NCBI GenBank assembly: GCA_937887565.1
Contig: CALABS010000059.1
Coordinates: 62,001 to 126,000 of the forward strand
Reading direction: 5' to 3'
Length of the DNA stretch: 64,000 bases
DNA from: an uncultured Rhodospirillaceae bacterium
Lineage (GTDB): Bacteria; Pseudomonadota; Alphaproteobacteria; Rhodospirillales; Magnetospirillaceae
The notes below the pieces were generated by a model, which was not told where the DNA came from, made no database searches, and saw only the letters and a program-made list of their open reading frames with translations. This document shows, one piece after another, positions 62,105 to 64,000 of the stretch; the stretch's first letter is position 1, and each line of letters begins with the position of its first letter. The position numbers and the translations under genes were made by a program.

Positions 62105-63351
62105 GCCGCCGGGTGCTGATCAATGCCGATGATCTGGGCCATTGCCTGGCATTCAACCGTGGGATTGCCTATGCGCACCGGCATGGCATCGTTGCGTCCG
62201 CCAGCTTGCGGGCAAATGGGACGGCCTTCGATCATGCCATTTCGCACGTGATTCCCGGGGCGCCAGATCTTGAGGTGGGCGTTCACCTCAATCTGGTGGA
62301 GGGGATTTCCACCGTGCCACGCCGTCGTCCAGGCTCGCCCCTCTATGGGATTGACGGCCGCTATGCATTGGGGTTCGGCAAGCTGGCCATCGGCAGCCTG
62401 AACAAAGCCCTGATACAGGATATCGAGGCGGATTTCAGGGACCAGATAGAGCGGTGCCTGGGCCGCCTGGGGCGTGCTGCCCACATCAACAGCCACCAGC
62501 ATAGCCACGCAATTCCAGCCTTGTTTCGCCTGACCTGCCAATTGGCTCGGGAATACGGGATACCCTTGGTCCGCCTGCCGCGAGAGGTGCCATACCTGGC
62601 CTCCCCAGTCCGCGAATCCCTGCGGGGCTGGTACGCCAAGAATCTTGTCAAGGTGGCGGTCCTCACCAGCCTCGGCACTCGCAACGCTGCGATTGCCCAG
62701 GCCCTGGGGGTTCGCACCAACGATTGGATGGTGGGGGTTTCCTACACCGGGCACATGACCTGCCGATCGGTGCTAGAGGGGGTGGATCAAGCGCCCGCAG
62801 GCGCGCGTCTAATCGAGGTCCTGGTTCACCCGACGATGCTGGTCGCGGACCATAAGGAAAGCTATTGCGACACACGCTCCCGTGACTACGTCTTAACCCC
62901 CGAAAGACGGCGGGAGACCCAAATGCTGACGGGCCGAGAACTCGAAGCGACCCTGATCGGCCGTGGATGGGAGTTGGGACACCGGATCCAGCAACCCCTG
63001 GCTCCACCGAGACGGCGCCCGTTGGTGTTGTTGCCAGGAGGCCCATTCTCCTTGTTCGGAGACATGGACGGTCAGGTCGTTGTGCGGGAACTCGCCCCCT
63101 TGGTGGTCGATACCATGGGGCTGAAGCTGCCGGCGGTGCCGCCGGGAGACCGTCACGTTACCGTCTGGGCAACCCGCCACGGCGATGAATCGATGGTGCA
63201 CCTCCATGCAGGCTTGAATGCCGTGCCGCCTACGGATGCCCTCACCTCACGTGTCATTCCGACGAGTGGCCGGGACAGTTGGCGAAAAGTCAGGCGCTTG
63301 GCGGCGGTCGTCGCATGGGAGATGTGCTTAGATATTGCTGAGGTTCCATGA
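62101..63351 (+). CDS. ChbG/HpnK-family carbohydrate deacetylase with C-terminal extension
   Basis: A 416-residue protein. I start it at TTG 62101, because GGAGG lies 9 bp upstream, it overlaps the previous stop (TTGA), and translation then begins SRRVLINADDLGHC. The first ~290 residues are a YdjC/ChbG-type deacetylase: NADDLG, VGVHLNLVEG, HINSHQHSHA and EVLVHPTM supply the metal and catalytic residues. The last ~120 residues (PRRRPLVLLPGGPFSLFGDM onward) are an added domain that I do not recognise. Family members deacetylate diacetylchitobiose-like sugars or remove groups from lipid-linked sugars. Confidence 0.88.
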   Translation: MSRRVLINADDLGHCLAFNRGIAYAHRHGIVASASLRANGTAFDHAISHVIPGAPDLEVGVHLNLVEGISTVPRRRPGSPLYGIDGRYALGFGKLAIGSLNKALIQDIEADFRDQIERCLGRLGRAAHINSHQHSHAIPALFRLTCQLAREYGIPLVRLPREVPYLASPVRESLRGWYAKNLVKVAVLTSLGTRNAAIAQALGVRTNDWMVGVSYTGHMTCRSVLEGVDQAPAGARLIEVLVHPTMLVADHKESYCDTRSRDYVLTPERRRETQMLTGRELEATLIGRGWELGHRIQQPLAPPRRRPLVLLPGGPFSLFGDMDGQVVVRELAPLVVDTMGLKLPAVPPGDRHVTVWATRHGDESMVHLHAGLNAVPPTDALTSRVIPTSGRDSWRKVRRLAAVVAWEMCLDIAEVP

Positions 63352-64000
63352 CACACCGCACCCTGCCGTATGAATGGTCGTTTCTCGGTCTGGTGATTGT
63401 TGCCCTGACGATGGTTCGATTGATCGATCCAGGCAACATCATCGGCAATGGTTCGGACGTATCCAGTCACCTGATGCGCTCCCTTCGCCTCTTCGACACC
63501 TCGCCGCTCCTGGTAACGCCTCCACTCACACGAAACTCGTTTTTCAACATCATCAACTACGAGCACGGCTACACCACGGTGGTGCTCCCGGCTCTACTTT
63601 ACCTGCCGGCGTTCGCTCTGGCGCAATTGCCGATCACTGACGTTAATCTGGCGGCGATCAATGCAACGCTGGCAGCTGCCGGACTGGCCTTGTTTCACAT
63701 TGTCTTTCGCAAGGCATTCGGTCCGCTGCGCTCATTACTCCTGATCGGACTTATCGGTCTTGCTCCTCAACATGTGACTAGCAGCACGACGTTGCCGGCC
63801 TATACGCCATTGCTGATCGCACTTCTTTGGGGATCTTTCGGCGCGGCGTGGCGTTTCCTTGAGACGCGCGACACACGGTGGCTGCTTGCATTCCATGGGT
63901 TGACCTTCCTGTACGTGGGGTCCGACGTACTCTACGTGGCAGGTCTCGGCTTCCAGGTGCTGTTCATCGCGGCGCTGGCTCGATCCACGGGGGTCACCCG
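63348..64000 (+). CDS. Polytopic membrane protein of glycan cluster, 3'-truncated
   Basis: The frame opens at ATG 63348 (overlapping the previous stop by 4 nt) and runs off the window after about 217 residues. It has an N-terminal helix (SFLGLVIVALTMVRLI), a loop with DVSSHLMRSLRLFD and NYEHGYTT, and then several helices. The Asp-containing first periplasmic loop and the partner GT2 gene fit a GT-C-type transferase (ArnT/PMT-like) that uses lipid-linked sugar, but the diagnostic part is outside the window. Confidence 0.75.
   Translation, partial: MTHRTLPYEWSFLGLVIVALTMVRLIDPGNIIGNGSDVSSHLMRSLRLFDTSPLLVTPPLTRNSFFNIINYEHGYTTVVLPALLYLPAFALAQLPITDVNLAAINATLAAAGLALFHIVFRKAFGPLRSLLLIGLIGLAPQHVTSSTTLPAYTPLLIALLWGSFGAAWRFLETRDTRWLLAFHGLTFLYVGSDVLYVAGLGFQVLFIAALARSTGVT

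Overview
This window is high-GC DNA from an alphaproteobacterium. The gene families and their order point to Rhodospirillales, probably Magnetospirillum or a close relative. Pointers are the divergent rne // amidase-PBP1A-prfB block, a TRAP transporter, CBS/PAS/GGDEF/EAL signalling, a clade II (Sec-exported) nitrous oxide reductase cluster and FNR-type boxes. The genus is inference from remembered families; there is no rRNA gene in the window to confirm it, and no magnetosome gene is present.

Layout. 1-6.7 kb: end of a TRAP transporter operon with a 2-hydroxyacid dehydrogenase, a DMT exporter, an orphan HlyC-type lysine acyltransferase divergent from a TetR regulator, a small lipoprotein and a Tim44-domain protein. 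5.5-14.4 kb: prfB, mrcA and an AMIN/amidase gene on the minus strand, divergent from rne; rne ends in a terminator nested in a MITE-like inverted-repeat element. 14.4-24.3 kb: housekeeping and signalling genes (NarL-type regulator, mobB, MFS, a protein with degenerate Hpt and receiver domains, Mut7-C protein, CBS-PAS-GGDEF-EAL protein, and the EF-P modification pair epmB/epmA with starts only 20 bp apart). 24.4-32.6 kb: a PAS histidine kinase, an unusual two-gene heme-copper-oxidase-like pair, a MaoC protein, aconitase and an AsmA protein.

32.6-47.1 kb is the respiratory core. A long minus-strand nos operon (nosZ, two dihaem cytochromes c, nosB, nosD, nosG, nosH, nosF, nosL, nosY) runs by 4-nt overlaps into ubiE, a menA-like prenyltransferase and a BASS-family transporter. 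This ties quinone synthesis to N2O respiration. A terminator hairpin sits directly after nosZ. Divergent from nosZ are a Sco protein and a TlpA-like thioredoxin, and beyond them a PCuAC copper chaperone and a DUF2946-like protein. FNR-type boxes lie between nosZ and sco and upstream of the DUF2946-like gene.

47.2-57.5 kb: a soluble chemotaxis receptor, a lipase/peptidoglycan-binding protein paired with a lipoprotein (possible effector/immunity pair), and a decayed kdpC. Then come a second PCuAC protein and a tightly coupled operon with its own FNR box: DUF2946-like protein, a 30-codon ORF, a small membrane protein, a MacB-type ABC transporter, a polytopic CxxC/CC membrane protein and a lipoprotein thioredoxin. 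I think this operon is the best candidate in the window for an undescribed system: anaerobic copper or thiol handling for cuproenzymes such as NosZ. 57.6-64 kb: a chimeric transposase remnant, about 0.9 kb of gene-free DNA, then a lower-GC, translationally coupled glycan-type cluster (GT2, methyltransferase, FemAB-like, ChbG-like deacetylase, membrane protein) that runs off the window.
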